From contig CM043967.1 of the NCBI GenBank assembly GCA_014529385.2, positions 12,737,001 to 12,801,000 on the forward strand: a DNA stretch of 64,000 nt, written 5' to 3'. Below the pieces are notes generated by a model. It made no database searches, was not told the origin of the DNA, and saw nothing but the letters and a program-made list of their open reading frames with translations. This document shows positions 11,474-22,534 of this stretch, piece by piece. A program made the position numbers and the translations under genes. Source of the stretch: Adiantum capillus-veneris. Taxonomy: Eukaryota; Streptophyta; Polypodiopsida; Polypodiales; Pteridaceae. Position 1 is the first letter of the stretch. Each line of letters opens with the position of its first letter.

Positions 11474-11585
11474 CACAAGAGTTGTTCCACCAATGAGGAG
11501 GGCGGAACAAGTGCGGAAGGGTTGTTTCACCAATGAGGAGGACACAAGGGTTGTTCCACCAATGAGGAAACAACAAGTGCAAAAG
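11474..11585 (+). repeat. Short direct repeats in the tail of the histone-like pseudogene
   Basis: Three copies of GTTGTTCCACCAATGAGGA-type sequence start at 11481, 11521 and 11550, with irregular spacers. In the frame of the downstream histone segment the first and third copies encode RVVPPMR; the second lies in another phase and reads FTNEE. This tail does not match the canonical H3 N-terminus. Confidence 0.75.
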
Positions 11586-11864
11586 TGATGCAAGGCATTT
11601 GCTGAGATATGAAATTATCAAAAGACAACATCATTGCTAATATGCAATGGCCCTTTTGCGAGAACTTGGAGAGAAATAATACAAAGCTACAAGATGGACA
11701 TGCGGATGTAGGCAATGGATTTGGAAGCGATACAAGTAGCCACCGAAGCACACCTCATTGGTCTCTTTGAAGACACTAATCTTTGTGCCATCCATGTTAA
11801 GTGGGTCACAGTACACACAAAAGACATGCAATTCATCGTCCGATTGTGCCACGAGCATGATTAG
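11586..11864 (+). pseudogene. Histone H3 core-domain pseudogene
   Basis: A single + frame aligns without gaps to histone H3 from about the residue before the REIRRYQK segment to the exact C-terminal stop (TAG 11862-11864). Landmarks are NYQKTTSLLI (H3 RYQKSTELLI), PFARTWREI (PFQRLVREI), and an exact [12 protein letters not shown] at the start of the alpha-2/loop region, then KDMQ (KDIQ). Two in-frame stops lie inside: TGA at 11610-11612, where H3 has Arg, and TAG at 11709-11711, where H3 has Gln. A third, at 11586, is at the left edge. No intron is seen in this span. Loop 1 has the canonical H3 length, not the longer CENH3 type. The N-tail is unlike H3. It is probably a decayed retrocopy or a captured histone exon. 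Confidence 0.85.
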
Positions 11865-13557
11865 ATTTTTTTAATATACTTTTGTGTACCCTAGTACATT
11901 CCAATTTTGTAATTCAACACCAATTTTGTGTAACTCGTGTAAACAAGCGACAAAATTTCACATGGGTAGTAGTAATACTAATGTGCCAACTGTTGGATTT
12001 CCATTGTACTGTAATTGATCCTATGTGCAAATTTTTTTATTGTTGATTGCCGTAATCTCCAAGATTTTTTTTGTTGATAATGTTTTTAGTTGCTTCATAG
12101 TAGGATTGTACTTTGGAGGAGGATGTCTGATGTTATGATTTTGTGCTTTGGACATAAATTTTCTTGTAACCATCATTAGGAAAAGTATGAACCCTCTAGG
12201 TTGCCTTTTGGGATTAAAGTTAATTAGAAGCCAACCAATAGGAAGAGGGTGGTGGATACACTTTATACCCTCAAAAAAGTAGGGGGACAAGGTAGCGAAG
12301 GGAGGTGGCTAGGGGAAAGGAATTTTGGGGGGAGGGGAGGGGACCACTTTGACCTCTTTTCCCCCACTTTTTGGTCCGAATTTAAAAATACACTAAAAAA
12401 ATCAAATTTCAAGTTTTTCCTCCGTAAAAGGTTTCTAAACCTAATTCATGGTCAAAAAAGTATTTTTGATCTCCGAAAGTAAAAAACGTGCACTAAAAAT
12501 TCAAAAAAGTGAAAATTTACAAAAAAATAAATAAAACACCGTTTCCACCCTCCAAAGTCTTTCCAAACCTATTCCATAGTTAGAAAGTGATTTTCTCTCT
12601 CTACAAACCCTTTTTCAAGCTCTCTATTGCTGCAACAACCACATGCACTCCCTATAGTCCAGCATTATCTCTCTGCTAGCTTTCTCCCACCTCCATTGTA
12701 GCACCAAGCAAGCTCCTCCCCCATCTCTTCCCCTTGCCCACCACATAGTTTCACACCAAGATAGCTCCTCTCCCTTCTCTCACCTCCATTACAGCATGAA
12801 ACAAGATTCTACTCCTTCTACTATTCACTCACACTACATGTAAACCTCTACTCTCGAAGGTGGCAAAAGTATGAGCTTACATGAATTGCATATCACAACA
12901 ACAGGAGGTGTGAATAGTGTGTGGGCATTGCAAGGGTTCATCTCCAACATAAAGATAGAATGGTAAGAAAACTACCCTTGTAGCTTACATTCAGAGCTTA
13001 ACATCATCTCCATCTTTAAGTTTATTATGCTGGAGAGAATAAACCTCTTCATGGCTTTCAATGTTTAGGCTTCACACCTCATAACACTGGGTCGTGCTAT
13101 TTTGTTGATGGCGTTGGTACACCATCTATAGTTGTGTAGCATGTGATTGAGTCTCACAATGCAAGTAAGTTGTGTTATCTATGGAGAGTTATCAAAGGTT
13201 TTTCTTATAATTTATTTTTTGTATAGTTATCATTAGATTATTAAAATGATATCATTTTGTACTTTATAACTTTGCGCTCACATAATTTGTTGTTTACTTA
13301 CAGAGTCGACTTTTTTTCAGAGGACATGAGCAAGCAACCATGTGCAGAGATGGAAATCACTCTATTTTTGTTCCGTGAGGAATCTTTCACTACCATGTTA
13401 AAGGATTTTGATAAGAATAGTAGAATTTTTGTAGAATCTCGAACCAATATGTACTCTCTAGGAGCTCTTAGAAAAGCCATCCATATAGTACTACTATCTT
13501 CCCTAGTGTCATAGACACAACAATACTCAAGTGTATATGAATCTTTAGATGAGGAAG
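11865..13557. other. Intergenic DNA, no gene recognised
   Basis: It holds a G-rich tract near 12320-12345, A-rich sequence at 12370-12540, and pyrimidine-rich sequence at about 12590-12830. A frame at 13257-13514 has no recognisable motif. It ends at the left LTR of element F. Confidence 0.55.
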
Positions 13558-13806
13558 TGTGCGCGTCTGTCGCACGTATCAATGCAAGGAACTTGCCAAT
13601 ACACTGTGTGCAAGCCACAAATGGCTCCAAGCACGCAACTAGCCTAAACTAGTAAGCTCAAAGATGGCGATGGTGTGTCACTCACCGCTCTACGCTTGCT
13701 GTCGTGGAGAATTCCTCGCCGTGAAGAAGAAGGAGCCGCCGCTGTGCCACGCTCAACCACTTCGCCGCCGCCGTGTTGTCATCGCAATGCTCGATTGCAC
13801 ACTCTC

Positions 13807-13880
<74 letters not shown>

Positions 13881-14196
13881 GCATACACACACACACACAC
13901 AGACAAAGAGGTGAAGAAGAAGAAGATGGAGATGGAGCAAGAGCACTCTTCAATTGCACAAATGAAAGAATGAGTGAATTTTAGGTTTAATTGACTTTTA
14001 TATGAGCTTACCTCATTCACACTTGGGCGCCCATGCTTAGCCAACTAATCCCTTAAATGTTCCACTTAGAGTGCGCCTCTCATCGGCGATCACTGTTACC
14101 CTTTTCCTATTCGACCGACAAGCCCCGTACCTGACTCTACCAAATAAATAATATGGCGTCCGTCTTAGGTGATAGGAATGTGCGTGAGTGTTAACA
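13558..14196 (-). repeat. 3' LTR of element F
   Basis: A 639-bp partner of the 21913-22534 LTR, with the same layout and a longer CT microsatellite (about 13802-13878) followed by CA repeats. The minus-strand end TGTTAACACTC abuts the polypurine tract. Confidence 0.85.
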
Positions 14197-14209
14197 TGCC
14201 CCCCTTCCT
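14197..14209 (-). promoter_or_regulatory. Polypurine tract of element F
   Basis: Minus-strand AGGAAGGGGGGCA immediately precedes the LTR start TGTTAACAC. A GAGGACGGAAT segment, common just upstream of plant gypsy polypurine tracts, lies next to it. Confidence 0.8.
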
Positions 14210-15814
14210 AATGTAGATTCCGTCCTCGGAAGCTATTGAGTTGAAGCTCGTTCATCAAGGTGGAAGAGCATTTGAGATGAATGTCCTTAGCCTTCTTCAG
14301 TCACTGCAAAATCAAACAACATTGGCACAGTAATTGCATTCTCATATACAATTAAAAAGCATATGCAGCCGTAGACAGACAATTTAATTGGTAACAGAAT
14401 TTTAAACCATTTGTCAGCAATAAACATTAAATTGCAATATAATCAAACGCATAAACAATTGGAAAGGGAAAAAATTAAACAAGTATGGGGTCGCTAATTT
14501 AACAATCGAAAGGCACTAAAGATCGACTATTAATACCATGGGCAAGCTTCTCAATTTTCTCTGGTCAATTAAGCTGTTTAATTGTGAGAGCCAAGTATTT
14601 CATGTCCGAGGGCTGACTAGAGGCTATAACTAGAAGACCTTGTAGTTAAGCTACGATAAAAGGAATTGCCCATGAAATCATCGCCTGACTTATTTCTTTT
14701 CTTTGATCCCCCAAAGTCTTTTCACGGTGATTCAATTTTGATGTGCGTGCTTATTTTGTATGCCTTGGGGCTTTTGCTTTTCAAGGAAAAGCGCCCACAC
14801 TGGGAACCTCTAGGGCTCTAGTACCATAGGCGATACATGTGAGTGAAGTACCAAATCAAGCTGAGATTTCTCTTCCAGCTTAAGATTTTACATTGTGGCA
14901 CTTTAATTTTTTGTTTGTTCATTTTTAGCATGTTAATTTTGTAACTTTGGGGGGTCATATAACATTGTTACCCTCCCCAGGCTCATCACACTAGTAAACT
15001 CCCTTTATAATACTTAAACTAAAGGTCAATAGGGACTAAGCCCACTAGAAAGCACTAATACATTTCACACAATGCTGCCTAAATCGGATTAAGAACCTAA
15101 GTAACCATTGATAATTAGGAAGGCATTCCCCATGGTATTAAAAGAAGATCTCTAACGCCTAGCTTGGTTAAACTAGCTTAGTCGGACTGCTTGATTTTTA
15201 AACCTAGACAAGTGATTATGATAAAAAATTACATTGAATTTAATGTTTGATACTAAGCAAATGCTGGATATTATGCTACCAATCACAATTAAAGCAGACA
15301 AACATGGATGCAAAAAGATAAGGGGCAATGCTAATGGACAAGAAACACCTCTTTGTGTTGATGGTCGCGCTTGATTTGAAAAGTGGATGAGAGAAAGATT
15401 CCATGAAGATCCAAATCCTAAGAACAGCAATTGTTCATGTACACACTATGAAACACAAAGAATACCTCTAGGAGGCACATCAGTGGGAAGAAAGAACTTT
15501 GCTAATCACTAAACTCTAAAACAGAACTCCTATCGTACTAATCTTACCTACCTCCATCACTTAAGTGATGAGGATCAAAGGTGTTTTATGACATAGGTTT
15601 CTGTTTCAGTATACTGGATGTGAATGTGTAGGTCTAGGTCAATGTTTTGAATTTTATTGTGCATACTCATTTGCTAATTGATCTTGCTCTTTATTATTTT
15701 TGTTTTTGTGAGTATAAGGCTTAATATATACATTCCCTAAGATTGGGAGATTGAGAGGTCGGGGAGGAAGGTTGAGAGGGAAGCAAGTGAATGATGGATG
15801 TAAGCAAAACACTC
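14210..15814. other. Non-coding 3' part of element F
   Basis: About 1.6 kb between the last ORF and the polypurine tract with no recognisable domain on either strand. This is where RT, RNase H and integrase would be expected in an autonomous relative. Confidence 0.6.
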
Positions 15815-16649
15815 TCACCTTCCTTGGGTAGATCCTACCTTTTGGAATGATGTCGTCACCCTTTGAAACCAGTTGTTCCAAGTTGTTATAGGTGAAGGCT
15901 TTAACCAATAGTTTTCGACCGCCCTATGCTTTTCATCTAGTTGCAAGGGCGGTAAGGTACTCTTCCATGATTTTATTTGCAACATTGTTGTAGGTGGTGA
16001 ACTTACAACGGGAGGTGCAAACTCTTTCTTGCTTGTATGGATATGTACAATGGTAGGTGGAGGTTGTGTCGAAGCTTCTATTTCCGTATAGGAACTGCAC
16101 AAAGAGCAAGAAGCTTCATTTGATTTCCCTGTTCCTGAGCTAGGTGGAACAAATCGTTCTTTCTTTGGTACCCAAACTAGCTCTGGAGCGGGTGTGTAGC
16201 ATTCTATGATTTTTTTCTTTCCACGATCTTCAATTCGTTTTGGAGCTATAGGATTGGGTGCATGGGTCAGGTGACAGGTAAGAAGATAATCTACGTTTTG
16301 GCACCCAGATTTGATCATTTCCTTGATAGTAGCCTTGGGCTTCCAATAGTCGTTTAGGAATCCAACGCCACGTTTTCTTACTTTTCTTGGAGCAAGTGGG
16401 ACGTTTCTTACGAGGCTTCTGTTTTTTAGCATTAGCCATGGTCGCTAAAGAAGCTTTAGGGACCCGCTTGTGTGTTTTCTTTGTTATATTAGGATGAGTC
16501 TTGTCAAAATCTATATGCATTGCTTGTAGCATATTTGAGGGTACGGACATTTCATCCCCCTCATGTGTTACCCAGGTCGTCCCCCTGTTTCCCCAAGTAT
16601 CTATGGTTGTTGCTAGGTGGACCCAATCCACATTGTCAGACTCAGTCAT
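15815..16649 (-). pseudogene. Element F unassigned basic ORF region
   Basis: Two overlapping minus frames (16649-16230 and 16432-15815), probably one ORF split by a frameshift. The product is Lys/Arg/Pro-rich with three recurrences of W[IV]PK (WIPK, WVPK, WVPK). It has no RT, RNase H or integrase motif although it occupies the usual place of pol. Its role is unknown. Confidence 0.5.
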
Positions 16650-16699
16650 CCAAGTAGAACATCCATATAAGGAGAATCTTCCCCAACATCAGTGTTCGC

Positions 16700-17761
16700 T
16701 TTACACGTGTAACAATATTGCAATGGGTCCGAGTGAACTGTGGTGTCAGATCTATGATCAATTATGAACCTGTTTCCTAGGGGATGTGCTCGACCAGTTA
16801 CAAGGTCCACTCAAATGACAGAATCTTGGAACTGCAAGTAGACATGGTTTTTAGACCAGTCATGTACCAATTTTTCTTCCCTCATGAAAGGACGTCCTAA
16901 GATCATCTCAGATGCCATAGTGTGCTTGGAGAAATCCATAAAAATGAAGGTAACTCTTATTTTATGTCAAAAGACCTTGATCTTGAGATCTTCTAGCATC
17001 CCAATAGGTTTAACAATAGACCCATTGGCCATCTTCACTACTATGGTTGTGGTCGCAAGGTGAGGTCTTCCCATAGTTTCCCAAAAAAATTTAGTCACAA
17101 TGCTAACCCCAATGCCACCATCAAGGATTCCCTTCACAGTTAATCCCTTAGTAGTGATGAATATGGTCGCATTGGATTCATCATCCTCAAAGTATTGTCC
17201 CAACTTGTTAATAGGTATTTCTATAACAAGGTTATCATCTAGGTTGGGTTGTGGATCTAAGTGTTCCTCCTCTATTGGCATCTCCCAAGTTCCATCCATC
17301 TGTGCAATTTGTGGTAGCCCAAACTTTAGTTCCCCATTGAGGAAGGCTCGAAGAGCTGAGACTAGCTCATGGTCTTTATATAGTTTGGACATGATGATGG
17401 TTCTAACTTCTGAAGACATGAAATCCATCCATTTGGCAATGTTTAACGGAACCTTTTGGACTTCAGTCCCTTGACGTGGGGAAGATGGGATCTCCATTTC
17501 TTCGATAGGATCAGGTAGTCCCTCTGTAAACATTATTTCCATCAAGAAGTGATCAGGTAGTCCCTCTGTAAACATTATTTCCATCAAGAAGTGAGTATGC
17601 CCACTTTCCCATGACTTTAAGTCACTTTCTTCTTGGATGACACTAGGTATGGCTAAGGGTCTATGGACTTGGTGAGGTTGTTGTTGCGTAGGGAACACGG
17701 TGCCTGTAATCTGGATCTGCCTAGGTGCTGGTTTTAGATCCCTTTGGGTATCTTCTACCAA
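16700..17761 (-). pseudogene. Element F aspartic protease region
   Basis: The minus frame at 17761-16967 runs into a retropepsin-like fold: FITTKGLTVKGILDGGIGVSI gives the flap-proximal strand with D-G-G where D-[ST]-G is expected, followed by MANGSIVKPIGML. After a stop, MILGRPFM near 16880 matches the conserved C-terminal retropepsin motif. The altered triad and the stop suggest inactivity. A 42-bp tandem duplication at 17509-17592 repeats 14 residues in frame upstream of the domain. It lies directly after gag, in normal order. Confidence 0.65.
17509..17592 (-). repeat. 42-bp exact tandem duplication
   Basis: Two identical units, 17509-17550 and 17551-17592, keep the protease-region frame open and repeat the peptide HFLMEIMFTEGLPD. 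Confidence 0.9.
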
Positions 17762-17779
17762 ACTCCTTAATTGCTTGAC

Positions 17780-20700
17780 TCACTCAATCTCCTTTGTAGG
17801 GTTTGGATAAGTTCCTATCTTCTTCTTGGATCCTGACCATTGTGGCTCATGAAGATCTTCCTTGTTGGTTTCTATCTTAGTGGTCATTTTGGTCTCCATG
17901 GTTTCACCTGAATCAGAATCCTCTTCAGCATCGTTCATATATACGGGGTCGTCACCAATCCCTATGTTGGTCTTTGAACTGGGGTCTGACTTCGCTGCTT
18001 TTTGCAATCTCTGCCTTCGTGTGTTCTTCTTTTTTTTAGATTGGGCAATTGATGTCGTGTCTCTTTCCTCAAGGATAAAATTTTGTTTTTGGAGCATCGA
18101 TTGTGTGAGTACGTTTACTGATACCACAGTTGTACTTTGTGATGGCTCCTCGGTAACTTCAATCAAGTTTAATGGCGTGATCTTCGGTGCATTTGGATTA
18201 TTTGGACATTGAGAAATCAAATGATCTATGCCACATCGATTACACATGAGTATCGGCATTGTAGAGGTGCTCACTTGATTGGTTTGCATTAGTGTGGTGT
18301 TCTTTTGTAGCCTAATAGGACACTCGGCTATACGATGTGGACCTCCACACTCATAGCATTGAAGAGGTGGTCTCTTAGCAGTGTTATTGATATTTTGGCC
18401 TCTTGTCGCAAGAGCAGCTACTTGATATACAGGTTTGACTTGTCCTCAATAGTCCTCCATGTAGTATTGTGGACTTTCTTCAAGCACATCCATCCCATAG
18501 GCAATATTAGGATCTATATCTTCCTCACAGCCTTCCAGACAAGCAATAGATGACTCACAACCCACTTGATTCACTGAAGTGATTCTTGGATGTGGTGGTT
18601 GCGGTCCTAGCACTGGAGGTGGTAAGGGTGTTGTTTGAACAACATTTTGGGCCCTAGGGACCATGTGTTGTGTTGTTTGTTCAAGAGGTGGGGCCGTCAT
18701 CAATGTAGGCACTCGAGGTGTGTCTGTCCATGCTAAGGTCTATTGACCATCTCACGCTTAAATACTATGCAATCCTTAGCTTGATGACCATACCTTCCAC
18801 AAGCACTGCAATTCCCATTGAATTTTACTCTAAAAGTAGGGCATTCACTGGTACTGTGTGGTCCATAGCATACTGAGCACCATTGTTGCTCCCTTCTTGG
18901 ATACATATGATTGTTTTGCAGAGCATGATTGTCTCTAAGACTCTCTTGAATAGCCTTGGTGAGATCTGCTAAAGTCATCTCAGATATCTTTGGCTCCTTA
19001 GCAATAGGCTTTAGAGTCATTGGTTGATGCCTTGACGCTTGTGAGCTAATAGATTTAGGCTCAACAAACACTCTTTCTCCTTGAATCATTAAATTATCCT
19101 CGAGTTGGATCTCATTGGTGGTGACTGCTTCCCAAGTGGTGATACCTCTAATGACTAGGCCATTGTAGATATCCTCATGTCGTAATCCCCTAATGAATCT
19201 ATCAAGAAATTGGTTATTGTTGAAGCGTTCATTTGGATTACAACGAGAATTCAAATGCTTTAAGTGACTAATAAAGTCTCTCACTGACTCTCTTCCTCTC
19301 GTTGGGCTTTCTGGAGCTGAGAAGCTACACCCCAAAGCACTCCCTCTTGTATGTATTCTTTCAAGAACAGTCTCCTAATCGTTTTTTCTTCCACCCTTAG
19401 GGCTCTATACCAATCCCCTGCCTTCCCACTTAAGGTTAGGCTTAAATCATTACTCTTATGCAGGTCATTGTGTTCTCCTTGAGAATCGCATATTTGTTCA
19501 AACACTTTCAATATGCTTTCTCATATCCCCGTCTCCACTAAATTTTTGTGTGAGCTTGGCTATTTGTACTGCCTTACTTCTAGGCTCTCTATCAAGCGTG
19601 TTACGCATATTCTCAGCAATAGATCGACCAATAGCTTGAGAAAATGTTGCCAAGTCACCTAAGTGAGCAGGCACCGTGGGTGAAGGTGCTCCAGAGACTA
19701 CATGTGGAGTAGGTAGGGCATTGGGCTTGGCACATAGGAAGCCCTTGGGTTCCACGTTGGGTACAATGTTGTGCCATGTGGTGGCCCAAAGTTCATATGT
19801 GTGGCCCTAGGCATAGCAGATGTAGGATGTGACATGCTAATGCTAGCCGGTATGGTCCCATGGGTATAAGAGCTTGGGTGTTGTGGTTGTGGAGCATAGG
19901 TAGTTGAAACAATGGTAGAGGTAGGAACTACATGAGTACTAGGATCCATGGGTGTTTACGATTAGTACACACTTGTAGGTACTATTGTAGGCATTGAGCT
20001 ACCATGTAGCGGTGCTTTACTAACAAATGAGGTCCATGGCGTGTTTCTCGGCATGCACATCATTAGGGTAGGCATGGTAGCCGTGGTGTCATCCAGGGAA
20101 AGATGAGCTAGACTTGGAAAGGTAAAGCTATCACTTGTGGGCTCCGATTGCACCGAGACCCCTGGCGAAACAACATATGGGGGATCCATCGGACTGACCG
20201 AGGGAGTCTCCATTTGCGATAAGGTCGGTTGTTTAGCCTTTCTTGTATCCAAGAATCTCAGAGACCCGTTGAAGGCATGTTGATCCCTTTATTCTGTCTC
20301 TCTAACCCAATGACCCTATAGATGACCTCACAAACTCTTTGTTGTTGATCCTCCACACTAGTAGCACCCATTGTGGATTGTAGGACATCTAACCAACCCA
20401 CGTGATAGGTGTGATCTGTGTATAGGTCGGTTAGAGTTTCCGTTTGTAGTTCGTACTCCCAGTTCTCATTTAAGAACACTCCATCTAGGATTGAGGTGCT
20501 AGGGGTGTTCTTTGAGCTGTTGCTTTCTAGGGGTTGGCCCTTAGCGGTTGCTAAGTCAGGAGCACTCGATTGCTCTCCTAGCAAGGATATTGACATAGGG
20601 GCTTTCGCTTTTAATTCTCTTCGTTGCTCCGCCTTGCGTAAGCTCTCGATTTCCTTTTCCCTTGCTACAAGGATATACCGCTCAACCTCTTGCACTTCGA

Positions 20701-21240
20701 CAAGGCTTCTACCATCAGGTAATATAATCTCGGAGGGAAATAGCTCTGAAGAGTCAGGGGGTGTAGTGAATGAAGTATTCATGTGCACACTCTCTAAGGG
20801 CATAGGGTCTACATTGGTCATGAATGGAGAATTTACTTCCCCACCCCCCTCATTTACATCATTAGCTCCATGTTCGGAGCGAGTGGCTCTACTAAAGGTT
20901 TCCTTCAAGCGGCTAAGCACGCTCGATCCGGACCTTGGGCCCATGGCAAGCATGTCTTGGCTTGAGCTATCAGGATTAGGCATTGGGAAACCCTCCATGA
21001 CATCGTAGTCAGAGGAAGAGTCACTAGCCGCTATGTTTGGGTCTTGGCTTGTACTACCTTGGGTCCCCACCGAGGGCTTAGAACCTAAGGTAGGTGGATA
21101 ATGAGAACTCACGTAAGTCAAAATTCTCTCTAGTTGCTCCGTCTCTAGCACACGACCAGAGTGCAGATGCATGTGCCTTTGGCACTCTACAAGAGTCAAT
21201 GAATAGCCTCGAAGGTTAAACGCTAACTTTTTTAGGCGTC
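17780..21240 (-). pseudogene. Element F gag with four CCHC zinc knuckles
   Basis: The N-terminal part (21240-20258, open for over 300 codons without a clear ATG) is Ser/Pro-rich with a charged segment (EVERYILVAREKEIESLRKA) and matches nothing I know. A Pro/Thr/Met-rich stretch follows (20252-19698). The gag core is split by a frame change near 19500 and carries the LSGKAGDWYRAL motif and a downstream RDFISHLKHLNSRC segment. Four knuckles follow: CSVCYGPHSTSEC (about 18843-18881), CSACGRYGHQAKDC (about 18774-18815), one near 18310-18360 (CYECGGPHRIAEC) and one near 18211-18250 (CNRCGIDHLISQC). Three have the short CX2CX3HX4C spacing and one is canonical. Several stops or frame changes break the chain, so it is marked pseudogene. 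The product would bind RNA and form the particle core. Confidence 0.75.
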
Positions 21241-21890
21241 CGTTTTCACTCGTTTTTTATGTTTTTTAATGATCGGTTTTTTGATTGAAGTGTGTGATAG
21301 CTCAAAATGAGCGTATCACTCAGAGGGTCGCGGTGTGCTTTACAGCACAACGTTCGGTCACCTGAAGCTCCATTGGTCCTCAAAAAAGTCAATTTCTAGC
21401 TACGTGTGAAGCTAAAATACGTAATTTCAAAGCGACTGAGTGACTGAGGCCTGAGCCTGAGCGTGAGCTTGGGTTTGGGTCTGGGCTTGGGTGTGGAAGA
21501 TATTCTAGATCCCGGTCCTACCTTTAAATTATTTTTTATTATTTTTTTTGGGATAAGGTCGCCGCGGCTTGCGCGCGAGCACACACACACACTCTACCTA
21601 CCTACTTACAACTAATACACCTACTGTTACACACTAACACACTTCATTAACTCTAACAGATCTACTTCCTACTTACTATACTTTACATTATACATAACTA
21701 ACAACCTTAATACTAACACCTTATCACAGAGAAATCAAAGTACCTCTCAAAACCTCATTATCAAAGAAATACTCAGTAGTAAAACAAAATTCTTCTTCTC
21801 AACACACACACCTTCCTTTCCTACCTTTCCTACAATTGAAATTGCACCACAAAGAAACACAGAGTGCCACTGAAGCTTAGTGTATGGCAT

Positions 21891-21908
21891 TCCTCGGCAA
21901 CGGCGCCA
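21891..21908 (-). promoter_or_regulatory. tRNA-Asp primer binding site of element F
   Basis: The minus strand reads TGGCGCCGTTGCCGAGGA, the complement of a plant tRNA-Asp 3' end with one mismatch. It lies four bases from the LTR. It sets the orientation and separates F from the Met-primed elements in this window. Confidence 0.88.
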
Positions 21909-21912
21909 AAAA

Positions 21913-22154
21913 TGTGTGCGTTTGTCACACGTGTCAATGCAAGGAACTTGCCGATACACTGTGTGGGAGCCACAAATGGCTCCAAGCACGCAACTAGCCT
22001 AAACTAGTAAGCTCAAAGATGGCGATGGTGTGTCACTCACCGCTCTACGCTTGCTGTCGTGGAGGATTCCTCGCCGCGAAGAAGAAGAAGCCGTCTCGCT
22101 GCGCCGCACTCAACCGCTTCGCCGCCACCATGCCGTCGTCGCAATGCTTGATCG

Positions 22155-22215
<61 letters not shown>

Positions 22216-22534
22216 ATACACACACACACACACACACAAAGAGATGAAGAAGAAGAAGATGGAGATGGAGATGGAGCAAGATCACTCTTCAATTGCACAA
22301 ATGAAAGAATGAGTGAATTTTAGGTTTAGTTGACTTTTATATGAGCTCACCCCATTCACACTTGGGCGCCATGCTTAGCCAACTAATCCCTTGAATGTTC
22401 CAGTTAGAGTGCGCCTCTCATCGGCAATCACTCTTACCCTTTTCCTATTGGACCGACAAGCCCAGTACCTGACTCTACCAAATAAATAATACGGCGTCCG
22501 TCTTAGGTGATAGGAATGTGCGTGAGGGTTAACA
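21913..22534 (-). repeat. 5' LTR of element F
   Basis: A 622-bp LTR that starts TGTGTGCG and ends GTTAACA in + orientation. It contains a CT microsatellite at about 22156-22211 followed by a CA run. Confidence 0.85.

Larger units (their letters stand above)
13558..22534 (-). mobile_element. Large LTR element F, gag-protease only, tRNA-Asp primed
   Basis: An element of about 9 kb on the minus strand with LTRs at 13558-14196 and 21913-22534. It has a tRNA-Asp-type primer site, a gag region (about 21240-17780), a protease region (17761-16700), an unassigned ORF region (16649-15815) and a polypurine tract. Flanking 5-mers are GGAAG and AGAAG (4 of 5). No reverse transcriptase, RNase H or integrase is present between 14197 and 15815, so it cannot replicate alone. 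The tRNA-Asp primer site is characteristic of several plant Ty3/gypsy lineages without chromodomain, which is where I would place it. Frames are broken at several points. Confidence 0.85.

Noticed and set aside
11586-11864. Centromeric histone CENH3
   Set aside because: Loop 1 is not lengthened and the segment before it matches canonical H3 (SYKMDM against DFKTDL), so plain H3 is the better call despite the odd N-tail.
12300-12345. G-quadruplex regulatory site
   Set aside because: Four G runs exist but with one long loop and no adjacent gene to regulate.
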